Below, piece after piece: positions 35,601 through 40,745 of a DNA stretch of 64,000 bases. The position numbers were made by a program, and so were the translations under genes. Every line of letters starts with the position of its first letter. Position 1 is the stretch's first letter. The notes under the pieces are model-generated. The model worked only from the letters and a program-made list of their open reading frames with translations, was not told the origin of the DNA and searched no databases. The DNA is from Gigantopelta aegis (lineage: Eukaryota > Mollusca > Gastropoda > Neomphalida > Peltospiridae): positions 67,672,475 to 67,736,474 of the forward strand of contig NC_054701.1 of NCBI RefSeq assembly GCF_016097555.1, in the 5' to 3' direction.

Positions 35601-36308
35601 CCATGGAGTGGTGGCAGTAGGTTTCCTCTCTAATTACCTCTGTGGTCTGCAACCATACGTCAGACCCCATATTACCATAGTTAAAATGTGTTGAGTGCAT
35701 CATTAAATAAAACATTTCTTTCTTTCTTTCTTTCTTTCTTTCTTTGCAATTAAAAAATGTTGTCTGAAGAAAAACAGTGAATTTCAAAGGCTTACTGGTA
35801 ATGTATAAGGTTACTACACTGACATATCTCTCATTAATCACCAACAATTAACAGGATTTTGAGAGGGGGGGATCATTTAGGTTTACACGAGGGCATAAAG
35901 CGACCGAGTTGCTTAGGGGGGGTTTGGGGGGGGTCATATTTTGTGAGGGGGGTCATTTAGGTTTACAGAGGGCGTAAAGTGCCTGAGTTGCTGGGGGGGG
36001 GGGGTGTCTGGGGGGTATATTGAAGAAAAAAAAGCTACCGGTAGGGGGTTTACTGACACACACACACACCCTGACCCCCCTTTGGCTACGGGCCTGCCTG
36101 TACAGACATTTTAGGATAGTATGCTTGATACATTATTGGATACACCTGTAGCCTTAAATAGATAATTAAATTTAGAATGAAATTAACATTAGGCTGAAAA
36201 ATAAATTCTGAGACACTTTTTACCTTATTTTTTTGTTTTTTAATTTCAGATTCAAAAATGATTAAGACTGCAACAGCTGAAGAACACCCATGGAGAAAGG
36301 ATATGTGA
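11029..36308 (+). CDS. MOV10: MOV10-type SF1 RNA helicase, complete gene, 16 coding exons
   Basis: Joined exons: 11029-11624, 12498-12745, 15102-15360, 16372-16512, 19999-20161, 22543-22697, 23129-23314, 25334-25481, 25746-25907, 26684-26787, 27766-27977, 28765-29186, 30615-30794, 31788-31876, 34483-34601, 36250-36308. All introns are GT-AG and the phases agree, giving 1,080 aa (vertebrate MOV10 is about 1,000). Seen: an N-terminal MOV10-like region, a CX2CX12HX5H zinc finger (C164, C167, H180, H186), the beta-barrel region, then the UPF1-like helicase core: GPPGTGKT 616-623 (motif I), ACAPSN (Ia), DEAG 738-741 (II), QLVLAGDPEQL (III), NYRSH, GVISPYRKQ, GSVEEFQG (V) and NVTMTRAKALL (VI). Family knowledge: ATP-dependent 5'-3' RNA helicase of cytoplasmic RNP granules, acting in RNA silencing, mRNA decay and retroelement restriction. 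Collinear similarity along the whole length favours MOV10 over MOV10L1/Armitage. The start is the first ATG after an acceptor at 11001-11002 and aligns with the family N-terminus. Introns are full of SINEs and MITEs. Confidence 0.92.
11957..12108. mobile_element. Short Tigger-like MITE (MOV10 intron 1)
   Basis: ATACAGTGGACTGTGTCTAA at the left and TAATAGAGTCCACTCTAAA at the right form imperfect inverted ends around about 150 bp. The next base pairs belong to the SINE-C target duplication. Confidence 0.45.
12117..12379 (+). mobile_element. SINE-C with perfect 12-bp target duplication (MOV10 intron 1)
   Basis: tRNA-like head CATGGTTAAGCCATTGGAC, body CCCACCCAGAGCGAG and TGTGCCCAGGACAGC. Flanked by AATGTAGAAATA at 12105-12116 and 12380-12391. 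Confidence 0.85.
12498..12745 (+). CDS. MOV10: MOV10 exon 2
   Basis: Residues 199-282, following a polypyrimidine-rich acceptor (TTTTTAAG|A). The donor is TCAG|GTTGGT. The phase-2 entry and phase-1 exit match the neighbouring exons. This is a beta-rich segment with no catalytic motif. Confidence 0.85.
12901..13329. mobile_element. TTAA-flanked foldback MITE, family T2 (MOV10 intron 2)
   Basis: TTAAAGGTGCAGATCCTAGT at the left and ACTAGGGTCTGTCCCTTTAA at the right. The left half contains a two-copy duplication (CTGAGTTTAGTTAATCTAC at about 12951 and 13033). A T2 right half recurs at about 30385-30566. Confidence 0.7.
14010..14118 (+). mobile_element. tRNA-headed SINE fragment feeding a tandem array
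   Basis: GGTCAATGGTAGAGCACTCA and TAGGTCGTAGGATCAAT look like Pol III box A and B of a tRNA-derived head. The body passes directly into the 63-bp array. Confidence 0.5.
14119..14585. repeat. 63-bp minisatellite, 8 copies (MOV10 intron 2)
   Basis: Units start at 14119, 14182, 14245, 14308, 14370, 14433, 14496 and 14559 (CCACGACTGATATGTCAAAG...). Part of the unit resembles the SINE body CCACGACTGGTATATCAAAG. The period is a multiple of three, so long frames on the minus strand are by-products. Confidence 0.88.
14704..15029 (-). mobile_element. SINE-A, full length (MOV10 intron 2)
   Basis: Complete inverse copy with head GGGCTATGTCCCGCCC. Target duplication ATAATTTATGAA (14692-14703) versus ATAATTGATGAA (15030-15041). 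Confidence 0.85.
15102..15360 (+). CDS. MOV10: MOV10 exon 3
   Basis: Residues 282-368. Acceptor TAATTGCAG|GC, donor CCAAA|GTAAGA. It encodes the beta-barrel-like part of the N-terminal half and ends in a lysine/arginine-rich stretch before NGYPLPK. The phase fits both neighbours. Confidence 0.85.
15874..16016. mobile_element. Foldback element, 58-bp arms (MOV10 intron 3)
   Basis: AATACTATACTCATTCCCGT-GTGAGACC on the left is the inverse of the right end at 15961-16016 with few mismatches. The 28-bp loop contains CACTCGCTTTCGCTTGTGAC. Confidence 0.6.
16135..16331. mobile_element. Second copy of the CAGGCTTCTGA MITE, just before MOV10 exon 4
   Basis: Starts CAGGCTTCTGAGATTTG and ends TTTTCAGAAACCTG, about 40 bp before the exon 4 start. 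Its right end contributes TCTATTTTCAG, which itself resembles a splice acceptor. TGTAT occurs on both flanks. Confidence 0.6.
16372..16512 (+). CDS. MOV10: MOV10 exon 4, with SINE-duplicated donor
   Basis: Residues 368-415, acceptor TTATTTTCAG|G. The proximal donor TGAG|GTAAGCA lies inside an 11-bp target-site duplication, and an identical donor occurs again at 16858-16868 after an inserted SINE. Only the proximal donor keeps the frame. Reading past it gives a stop codon at 16514-16516. Confidence 0.88.
16520..16857 (+). mobile_element. SINE-A inserted at the MOV10 exon 4 donor
   Basis: Full-length copy: head GAGCGACATGTAGCCCAGTC, body CCACGACTGGTACATCAAAG, tail AATAAACCATTTCCTTCC. Flanked by the perfect 11-bp duplication TGAGGTAAGCA (16509-16519, 16858-16868), which contains the splice donor AG|GTAAGC. 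Confidence 0.9.
16870..16972 (+). mobile_element. SINE 3' fragment (MOV10 intron 4)
   Basis: TTGACGTCCAATAGCCGATG through CTCTAGTGGCATCATTAAAT; same 3' variant as the SINE-B at 21821. Confidence 0.6.
17226..17395. mobile_element. Foldback element, about 40-bp arms (MOV10 intron 4)
   Basis: ACCAGTTATTATCAAATTTATGTCCC (17249-17273) is inverted at 17336-17361, with weaker symmetry extending both ways. GAGGTAATAAA-type ends also pair with GCTCAGGTAATAA at about 17817, so a larger element is possible. Confidence 0.55.
17838..18070 (+). mobile_element. SINE-A, 5' truncated (MOV10 intron 4)
   Basis: CGCTCTAGCCAGTGCACCAT to GTGGTGTCGTTAAACAAAAC. No tRNA head. Confidence 0.7.
18799..19105 (-). mobile_element. 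SINE-A, full length (MOV10 intron 4)
   Basis: Inverse copy ending GGGCTACATTGTGCCCC. Likely diverged target duplication GGTGGACTCCATGA / GGTGTACGCCATGA (18785-18798, 19106-19119). Confidence 0.8.
19248..19636. mobile_element. TTAA-flanked foldback MITE, family T1 (MOV10 intron 4)
   Basis: TTAAAGGGACATTCCTGAGT at the left and ACTTAGGAATGTCCCTTTAA at the right. The interior matches the copy at 5207-5571, including CAGAAACAC and TATATTTAATATGTAAT blocks. Confidence 0.78.
19999..20161 (+). CDS. MOV10: MOV10 exon 5
   Basis: Residues 415-469. Contains the conserved HFEEIQMEVDIQQYDIED segment typical of MOV10 ahead of the helicase core. Acceptor GGTAG|G; the donor GAT|GTACGA is placed by homology (LLLLD then VPGLAESRPSV in exon 6). 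The donor runs straight into a 33-bp tandem array. Confidence 0.87.
20162..21290. repeat. 33-bp minisatellite, about 34 copies, starting at the MOV10 exon 5 donor
   Basis: The unit is TACATATAATTACAAAGATA plus GGACATATTATTG with a few variable positions. The first degenerate unit (ACGATAGTGCATATTTATTG) overlaps the splice donor. Frames stay open on both strands because 33 is divisible by three. Confidence 0.93.
21371..21703 (-). mobile_element. SINE-A, full length (MOV10 intron 5)
   Basis: Inverse copy with head GGGCTATATCCCGTCCCC. Perfect 12-bp duplication AAACCTCAGAAA at 21359-21370 and 21704-21715. Confidence 0.87.
21821..22210 (+). mobile_element. SINE-B, full length (MOV10 intron 5)
   Basis: Different tRNA-like head (GGCGTCGTGGTTAGGCCATC, GGTTCGGATCCC), a B-specific linker (CCGACTCCAAACCCTGAGTG), then an A-like body and tail. 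Perfect duplication TTTTTCTGTAATTA at 21807-21820 and 22211-22224. Confidence 0.87.
22543..22697 (+). CDS. MOV10: MOV10 exon 6
   Basis: Residues 470-521. Encodes the strongly conserved VPGLAESRPSVLRGDQLF segment and the YQGFVHEI strand of the 1B-like beta-barrel. Acceptor ACTTCAG|G, donor GAGAG|GTAGAG. Confidence 0.9.
23129..23314 (+). CDS. MOV10: MOV10 exon 7
   Basis: Residues 521-583. Encodes FNVRFIFNRLPIRLMHRA, a MOV10 hallmark just before the helicase core. Acceptor TATTTCAG|T, donor TTAAA|GTAAAT. A 50-bp minisatellite follows 33 bp into the intron. Confidence 0.9.
23348..23500. repeat. 50-bp minisatellite, 3 copies (MOV10 intron 7)
   Basis: The unit runs from GTTGTTAAAATGGTGGGATG to TTGCAGGCTGTTCACAAT, 33 bp after exon 7. 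Each unit contains TTTGTGTTGCAG, which resembles an acceptor. Confidence 0.88.
23700..24440 (-). mobile_element. LINE 3' remnant, interrupted by a SINE
   Basis: On the minus strand, a segment reading ARIGHTYLTHSFILKKDPPP, then CEHCQCTLTVRHILVE, then CNYIKETRK and RILQFLHDD matches the C-terminal end of invertebrate non-LTR retrotransposon ORF2 proteins. A SINE at 24024-24259 splits it inside HILVEC. The element ends near 23705 with a tail containing CCCAATAGCCCAATGAA, GGGGTGTCGTTAAACATT and ATTCATTCATTC. It is frameshifted and dead. Confidence 0.75.
24024..24259 (+). mobile_element. SINE-A, 5' truncated, inside the LINE remnant
   Basis: Begins CGCTCCAGCCAGTGCACC without the tRNA head. Perfect 14-bp duplication TTCCACCAAAATGT at 24010-24023 and 24260-24273. 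Confidence 0.88.
25334..25481 (+). CDS. MOV10: MOV10 exon 8 (Walker A)
   Basis: Residues 583-632. Carries the Q-motif region NKEQDIAIRHIV and helicase motif I, GPPGTGKT, at 616-623 (K622 contacts the ATP phosphates in this family). Acceptor TTATTTAG|A, donor AAACAG|GTAAAT. A GA-rich tract lies just downstream. Confidence 0.93.
25497..25683. repeat. GA-rich low-complexity tract (MOV10 intron 8)
   Basis: GAGAGA/GACAGA repeats with GGGAGG interruptions, beginning about 15 bp after exon 8. The minus-strand open frames here are leucine/serine artefacts. Confidence 0.9.
25746..25907 (+). CDS. MOV10: MOV10 exon 9 (motif Ia)
   Basis: Residues 633-686. Encodes HILACAPSNTAADL, helicase motif Ia, which contacts RNA in UPF1-like helicases. 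Acceptor ATTGTAG|A, donor ATTAGG|GTATAT; both boundaries are phase 0. Confidence 0.9.
26058..26382 (-). mobile_element. SINE-A, full length (MOV10 intron 9)
   Basis: Inverse copy with head GGGCTACGGCCCGCCCC. Imperfect duplication GTTTTAGAACAAGGA / GTTTCAGAACAAAGGA. Confidence 0.85.
26684..26787 (+). CDS. MOV10: MOV10 exon 10
   Basis: Residues 687-721. Encodes YRIVVSTLITGGR, the conserved strand before the DEAG box. Acceptor TTTTTCAG|G, donor GGAAG|GTAAGC. Confidence 0.9.
27049..27420 (-). mobile_element. SINE-B, full length (MOV10 intron 10)
   Basis: Inverse copy with B head and linker (CAGGGTTTGGAGTCGGTATC). Perfect 14-bp duplication TTTATACATCAATG at 27035-27048 and 27421-27434. Confidence 0.88.
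27548..27705 (+). repeat. Retroposon fragment with (GACCT)n tail
   Basis: CAGTAGGGACATTTTCCTGT to GCACGTTAAACATTCTGACC, followed by six CTGAC/GACCT repeats. It resembles 26410-26530. Family not recognised. Confidence 0.5.
27766..27977 (+). CDS. MOV10: MOV10 exon 11 (DEAG box and motif III)
   Basis: Residues 721-792. Walker B is FIDEAGYAVEPE, with D738 and E739 as the predicted catalytic pair; the residue after DEAG is tyrosine. Motif III is GGQLVLAGDPEQL. Acceptor TTTTTCAG|A, donor CTTG|GTAAGT. Confidence 0.93.
28029..28340 (-). mobile_element. SINE-A (MOV10 intron 11)
   Basis: Inverse copy with a small internal deletion. Duplication TGTCTCAATTGAA / TGTCTCATTTGAA (28016-28028, 28341-28353), 44 bp after the exon 11 donor. 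Confidence 0.85.
28765..29186 (+). CDS. MOV10: MOV10 exon 12 (RecA2 start)
   Basis: Residues 792-932, the second-largest exon. Encodes SLLERLM, LVKNYRSH, FYDGELEE, SPSFFNLEE and IGVISPYRKQ, all collinear with the MOV10 RecA2 domain. The acceptor TTACCAG|AC was chosen because the alternative AG 4 nt later breaks the frame. Donor AAGCAG|GTACAT. Confidence 0.92.
29219..29432 (+). mobile_element. SINE-A, 5' truncated (MOV10 intron 12)
   Basis: Begins TTCTCGTTCCAACCAGTGC. Duplication TTTCAAACAG at 29209-29218 and 29433-29442, 22 bp into the intron. Confidence 0.8.
29513..29676. mobile_element. Tigger/mariner-like MITE (MOV10 intron 12)
   Basis: ATAGTGAAACCTGTTGAAAC at the left and the inverse of ATACAGTGAAACCCGTCTGA at the right, about 164 bp, with TA at both edges. 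Confidence 0.55.
29724..30035 (+). mobile_element. SINE-A, full length (MOV10 intron 12)
   Basis: Head GGGCGGGATGTGGCCCAGTG, body through CCAATAGCCGATGGTTAATA, tail AACAAAACAAACTTTA. No clear duplication. Confidence 0.8.
30224..30385. repeat. 17-bp minisatellite, about 9 copies (MOV10 intron 12)
   Basis: Unit CTAGCTATACTCGGGGG. It directly precedes the T2 MITE right half, whose missing left end would read CTAGTTTTAACTCG, a possible source of the unit. Confidence 0.9.
30385..30566. mobile_element. T2 MITE right half (MOV10 intron 12)
   Basis: AAATGCATTTTGGGGTATT to ACTAGGGTCTCTCTGTGACTTAA matches the right half of 12901-13329. The left half is missing and its place is taken by a 17-bp minisatellite. 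Confidence 0.6.
30615..30794 (+). CDS. MOV10: MOV10 exon 13 (motif V)
   Basis: Residues 933-992. Encodes KVGSVEEFQGSEKLIIIVST, helicase motif V, and FNLGFLNNPK. Acceptor TTTTACAG|G, donor CCAAAG|GTATGT. Phase 0 on both sides. Confidence 0.93.
31250..31510 (+). repeat. SINE-like body with a 104-bp tandem duplication (MOV10 intron 13)
   Basis: GGTATATCAAAAGCAGTGGT resembles the SINE body. From 31303 a 104-bp unit (GTAGGAAAGTGCATATAACA...) is repeated exactly at 31407. Confidence 0.6.
31532..31765 (+). mobile_element. SINE-A (MOV10 intron 13)
   Basis: Head GGCAGGACGTAGCCCAATGG, internally deleted body, tail GTTGTTAAACAAAAAAACTT. It ends about 22 bp before the exon 14 acceptor. Confidence 0.78.
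31788..31876 (+). CDS. MOV10: MOV10 exon 14 (motif VI)
   Basis: Residues 993-1022. Encodes RFNVTMTRAKALLIVIGNP, helicase motif VI with the arginine finger. Acceptor TTTTCCCCAG|A, about 22 nt after the 3' end of a SINE. Donor GGAAG|GTGAGT. Confidence 0.92.
32028..32757 (+). mobile_element. SINE-A body split by a foldback insertion (MOV10 intron 14)
   Basis: 32028-32125 carries ACTGGTTTATCAAAAGACAT and CCCTTGCTGCTAATGGGG. 32641-32757 resumes with GGTTTCCTCTAAACTCTATG and CAATATGCTCTTATG. About 515 bp of foldback DNA separates them. Confidence 0.55.
32126..32640. mobile_element. Foldback element splitting a SINE (MOV10 intron 14)
   Basis: Contains a perfect palindrome with 22-bp arms (32141-32162 and 32165-32186, TTGATACCATTTATCTTACA-AC). 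The flanks, 32028-32125 and 32641-32757, are the two halves of one SINE body. Exact insertion edges are uncertain. Confidence 0.5.
32839..33161 (+). mobile_element. SINE-A, full length (MOV10 intron 14)
   Basis: Head GGGGCGAGACGTAGCCCAGT to tail AAATAAAACATTTCCTTCC. Perfect 14-bp duplication CTTCCCTTCATTGA at 32825-32838 and 33162-33175. Confidence 0.9.
33215..33266. repeat. (GTGGG)n tract (MOV10 intron 14)
   Basis: GGTGGGGGTGTGGGTGGGGG and similar; simple G-rich sequence with quadruplex potential on the plus strand. Confidence 0.8.
33699..33925 (+). mobile_element. Diverged tRNA-headed SINE (MOV10 intron 14)
   Basis: TCTCGCCTAGTGGTTAGAGC resembles box A. The body has CCACGACTAAGGTCATTGTA and ACCTTGCTGCAATT, distantly like the other SINEs. 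Confidence 0.5.
33972..34190. repeat. 67-68-bp minisatellite, about 3 copies (MOV10 intron 14)
   Basis: ACTTCCAATTAAAAATGTTT recurs at about 33972, 34040 and 34107, with a truncated fourth. Each unit includes CCTTGTTTGCAG, which resembles a splice acceptor. Confidence 0.85.
34309..34388. repeat. (ATTC)n/(ATCC)n microsatellite (MOV10 intron 14)
   Basis: Tetranucleotide tract after GCTGGGATGTCCTAA, so it may be the tail of a LINE- or SINE-type element. Confidence 0.85.
34483..34601 (+). CDS. MOV10: MOV10 exon 15
   Basis: Residues 1022-1062. Encodes LIQYCKDNGSVFGEDL, matching the family's post-motif-VI segment, then an acidic tail. Acceptor TTGCTTCCAG|T, donor CCTG|GTAAGA. A retroposon target duplication starts at intron position +6. 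Confidence 0.85.
34621..34966. mobile_element. Retroposon with perfect 14-bp target duplication at the exon 15 donor
   Basis: 346 bp flanked by AATGTTTAGATGAT at 34607-34620 and 34967-34980, with an A-rich end (TTTAAAAAAAATAAAA). The body is G/A-rich and does not match SINE-A, B or C. The left duplication starts at intron position +6. Confidence 0.8.
35055..35745. mobile_element. Cluster of three SINE-A copies, two in inverted orientation
   Basis: A short + fragment (about 35055-35110), a near full-length minus copy (about 35240-35541, head GGGCTACGTCTCGCCC) and a plus body (about 35546-35745) ending in (TTTC)n. The last two face each other and could pair in the transcript. Confidence 0.7.
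35862..36022. repeat. Duplicated G-rich segment (MOV10 intron 15)
   Basis: Two copies of GGGGGATCATTTAGGTTTAC-type sequence followed by G runs of 7 to 12. Plus-strand G-quadruplex potential about 230 bp before exon 16. Confidence 0.75.
36250..36308 (+). CDS. MOV10: MOV10 exon 16 (C-terminus and stop)
   Basis: Residues 1062-1080, ending TGA at 36306-36308. Acceptor AATTTCAG|A. The tail is short and not strongly conserved, so this exon rests on its good acceptor, correct phase and position. The 3' UTR follows; its end was not determined. Confidence 0.72.
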
Positions 36309-39203
36309 TATCTGTTTTTCGTCGGGTTTTTTTTTAATAGTTTGTGATTTCTGTGGTGCTGGTATTAGCAAGAACATAAAAAATGCAGTGTGGAAAAAAT
36401 ATTAAGTTTAAAATAAGTCATATTCAGAAGAACACCAATGGAAAGAGGATATGTATTAAGATTTCTATGCTTTCTGAAACAGTGATATACCTGAACCACA
36501 TAAACATGCTGTGTGAAAACCTGCCATTTAGCTGACTAACATGTGGTTTGAAATGGCCGTAATCTGAGTTTCTCACTGTTTACAAAAATAGTGGAATTCA
36601 TCATTTGTCTGTATTTCCGTCCATCCTACGATGTAGTTATGTGTAAGCCTATGCAGTGTACTTTCCTTGATCACTTGCTTTATGATTTGCTGCAACTGTT
36701 GAATACATACTGGATATGTACATTATGTTGTTTATAATATCGTGTTCGTGTGGACCAAGACATTGCAGCGTACACTAGGAATTTAATATAATTTTGTCTT
36801 GTGTTCATATTTTACATTTTGTATTTCAGGAAACTGTTTTACTTTTACTTAAAGGGTCATTCCTGGTTTTAAAAAAATTATTTCTAAATAGATTTTTTAA
36901 ATTGTAATTAATTACATAATATGCTTAATGTTTTGCTTGATAACTTAAGCACATTATGTAATTGATTCAAAAGCATTTATTTTTAAACAGTATTTTTAAA
37001 GAATTATTATATTTGTATTAAAATATATTTTAGTGGAATATAATTTAAAATAAATATAATTTTAGTTGGATGTACATATGTGTGTTACAACTAGACAGTG
37101 TTGCTTAGAAACTTTCAGTTTGTTTGTTTGTCATTTAAAATTAAATTAGTTAGTTTATGCACACTGCATAATTTTATGCATTTTTCAGTTTATAAATTAA
37201 ATCTAAGACCCGACATTAAAATGGCTGCTAAAGAAAACTAACTTAACATCTTTCAAAATTCAATAATTGATCTTTGAATTGACTTTGTATATCTAGTATA
37301 TAATTATGTGCAAGTTTCATCTTATAATCTAAAACTTGATATTTACAATAGTATTGCTATATTACTAAACAAAATTGATATCATCCAAGATTAACCGGTG
37401 TGTAGTGTTCTTAAAAACTAAATTGTTGTTTAGCAGAATTATAAATATTTTAAGCTGAATGATGAATTATATAAACTATTTTATTCAATTAAAGTTAATT
37501 GTTACTTCTATTTTTTATCTTTTTATTTACCCAAAAAAAAAAAAAGAGGGTATTTTAGAATACCATTGTCTTAGTGTTTAATGTGTGTTCTGTGTGCGTG
37601 TTTTGTGTTCCTATGTTTATTAACATTACAAATTAAAACTGATTTAACACTCTTTACACACTCAATTATTAAATTATTTTTAAAATAATATTTTGAAAAA
37701 TGTATAGTAAAGTATGTATCCAGTTATAATTTTACAATATTTACTGTCTTATTACAGTTGAGGACATTCTTAATAATTTATGTAATTTGATATAATAAAA
37801 CATTAATAAATTAGTACATTTTATGCACCCAGTAATGTTTCCTTATACCAGATAAATGTCTTATTGGCTCAAGCTGGCTTAAATATAAAGTATTCTTTGT
37901 TTTTGTTTTACTAGTAGTGTCTGTTAGTAATGAATTTATCTTTATTGACACTGGTTATTATTAACAAAATGTTTTACCTTTTATATGAATTTTATTTTGT
38001 AAATTACTTTGAAATAATTTTTAGATGGAGATAGATAAAAATGCATTGTCTCGGCTGTATCAGTATTTTCAGGACTGCATTTTTTATATATATATAGAGT
38101 TGAAATGAATTTATAAATCTAATCTTGACAGAGTGAATGATAACAGGATTAGTTTTTATTTCTTAAAATTGTTTTTAAATAATGACTGTACTGTACTGTT
38201 ACTTTATTAACATGATAACAGGATTACTTTTTATTCCTTAAAATTGTTTTTAAATAATGACTGTACTGTTACTTTATTAACATGCCTATATCCAAAAGCG
38301 GTTCAGGCACATAAAATGACTTTAAATGAAACATGATAAATGTAATTGTATAGCAGTCAGTCTGAATATAATCAGTCTGTTAATAATACTTGTACATTTT
38401 TCTACAATAATTTTACAATACACAGAAAATGTAATGTGATACCCAAAAAATACCTAACTGTTACTCTGTAGTACATGACATGTCATTTAAAGGAAAATTA
38501 GAGTTATTATCAAATGAAACTTTAAAGCTGCTATTTCTATTAAGACTCCATATAATTATATGGGATGACATTTAACTAGAGCTTATTGGGGCGTGGGGAA
38601 CAGGCTGGGGTTTTCCGAATTAACAAAAAATCCCCAAATCTTGATAAAAAAAATCTTCAATTCATTTTAGTATTACTACCAAACAGCTATATGGGGTTGC
38701 AAACAAATCACTGCACATTTTTACTAATTTTGAGGGTAGCATGATGAAAATACATGATAAAAAAGGTCTCACATTAGCACATTTTGCCTGTGTATCTCTA
38801 TCATTTTTACCCAAATTTGAGGTTTTCTCCAGCATTAGGGGAGCCGTTGTCCCCGCCCTCTGTCTCCTTTGCTTGTGGTTGGAGGTAAGGACGGTCATGA
38901 AATTATTATATATTCATAGGGCCATTTTATATCAAGGTCTTCTTTTTTTCCTATCCAGAACTCAGTTTATTGCAAATAATTTTAAACTGTTTGAATATTG
39001 TAGAGATTAAAAGCTGTATATACACAGCACTGAGTCGCGGAATAATTAATAAATTGTACAGGTTTGAATGATTATTTTAGTTTATAACATTATTTGCTTG
39101 TTAGGCTTATTACACTTGCAAGTGAAGACACACATGTTTAATAAAAGTGTAGTTGATTTTATATTGGTACAGTGTTTCAGTATGGTGTCTAGAGACTGCA
39201 GCT
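36309..39203 (+). other. MOV10 3' UTR and AT-rich 3' flank
   Basis: No gene seen. 36428-36520 looks like a degenerate duplicate of the terminal exon and its flank (GAAGAACACCAATGGA versus GAAGAACACCCATGGA). Several AATAAA-type signals lie beyond 37 kb, so the polyadenylation site cannot be fixed. Confidence 0.5.
38139..38283. repeat. Two-copy tandem duplication of about 73 bp
   Basis: GATAACAGGATTAGTTTTTA and GATAACAGGATTACTTTTTA begin the two units, both ending TGTTACTTTATTAACATG. Confidence 0.75.
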
Positions 39204-40042
39204 TTAAAGGTAGTCCTGAATTTGCTAACATTGTAAGATGTTTCTGACTAAAATTGTAAGATGTTTCTGACTAAAACTGTAAGATGTTTCCAACTAAAAC
39301 TGTAAGATGTTTCTGAATAAAACTGTAAGATGTTTCCAATTAAAACTGTAAAATGTTTCTGACTAAAACTGTAAGATGTTTTTGACTAAAATTGTAAGAT
39401 GTTTTCAAATAAAACTAAGATGTTTCTGACTAAAATTGTAAAATGTTTCTGACTAAAATTGTAAGATGTTTCTGATTAAACCTGTAAGATGTTTCGGACT
39501 AAAACTGTAAGATGTTTCTGACTAAAATTATAAGATATTTCTGAATGCTTCTGACTAAAACTGTAAACTATTTCTGACTAAAACTGTAAGATGTTTCTGA
39601 CTAAAAGTGTAAGATGTTTCCAAATAAAACTGTAAGATGTTACTGACTAAAATTGTAAGATGTTTCTGAATGCTTCTGACTAAAACTATAAACTATTTCT
39701 GACTAAAACTGTAAGATGTTTCTGACTAAAATTACACATTAAATACATTTTCTTGTTTAGAATAGTATCACTTTCTGTATATTGACTGTGTTTCTGGCCA
39801 TCCTGTTTATAGTAGCTAAAACTTTATTTTACTTCATAATATTTATATTTTCTTCTCATAAGTATGAAATTATTGGGAGGTAAAGTCTAGTGTCAGCTTC
39901 TCTAAACATTCAGGCAATCAGAAACACCCTGTACATACAAAGACTGATATTCTAAACAAGAAAACATGGAATTTTAGTGATTTAAATGCTCTGTCAATCA
40001 GAAACATGTTACAATAACAGCAAACTCGGGACAGTCTCTTTA
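39204..40042. mobile_element. T1 MITE containing an expanded 23-bp minisatellite
   Basis: TTAAAGGTAGTCCTGAATTT at the left and GGGACAGTCTCTTTAA at the right, with T1 interior from about 39736. Between them, 39226-39735 holds about 20 copies of ACTGTAAGATGTTTCTGACT-AAA. The unit matches the T1 subterminal sequence TGTAAGATGTTTCCGACTAA, so the array grew from inside the element. Confidence 0.75.
39226..39735. repeat. 23-bp minisatellite inside the T1 MITE
   Basis: About 20 variants of ACTGTAAGATGTTTCTGACT-AAA, with some units rearranged (TGAATGCTTCTGAC). Bounded by MITE sequence on both sides. Confidence 0.9.
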
Positions 40043-40745
40043 ATAATCAGTTGTTTTAATTCTATACTGATGGAAAGAAATAAAGGATCACACAGATAGC
40101 AACAAGAAATAATGACTGCATCATAAATCAATTCATATTGTCAGAAATTGACTGGGAACATATAGGCAGCACATTCAACACTACAGACATTCAATCCCAC
40201 ATTACAACATGGTATGAAATACAGACATTACTACGCTAGTAGTGAATTAAATTTGGTCTACAATTCGATGTGTTCCCTTATTTCTTTCCATCAGTATATA
40301 ATACTTGTTTACATTGATTCGTATTTTGAGGTTTTGCTTGTACTTTCTTATAGCTAAGTGTTCAGCAATGTGTATGTATGTTTCTGTAATTGGTATTGTT
40401 TCTATATTATTTACCTTTCAGGTATATATTTGTTTTTTAAAATAACCTTTTTTATTGGAAGATTCGTTTGTGCATAGCGTGAATGCAAATAAAGAATGAC
40501 ATTATTTGACTGTGTATATAGATGTATAGGGGGAGGGCCTGTGTGTATAGCTTATCAAGCATTACCAATGACCTGCAATTACAAGTCTTCATTAAAGGGT
40601 CTGTCTTGGGCATACAATGTCATGTATATTACATTTAATGGTTACACCATTAGCGTACATGTACATACAATGGTCGTACCTGAGAATATGACCATTGTAA
40701 CATGTTATTTGGGAAAATATTCTCTTTTTTTAATGTATCAAAAAT

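Noticed and set aside
11029..36308. Assignment as MOV10L1/Armitage
   Set aside because: The N-terminal start, the VPGLAESRPSVLRGDQLF segment and the length follow MOV10; the DEAGQ typical of MOV10L1 is not present.
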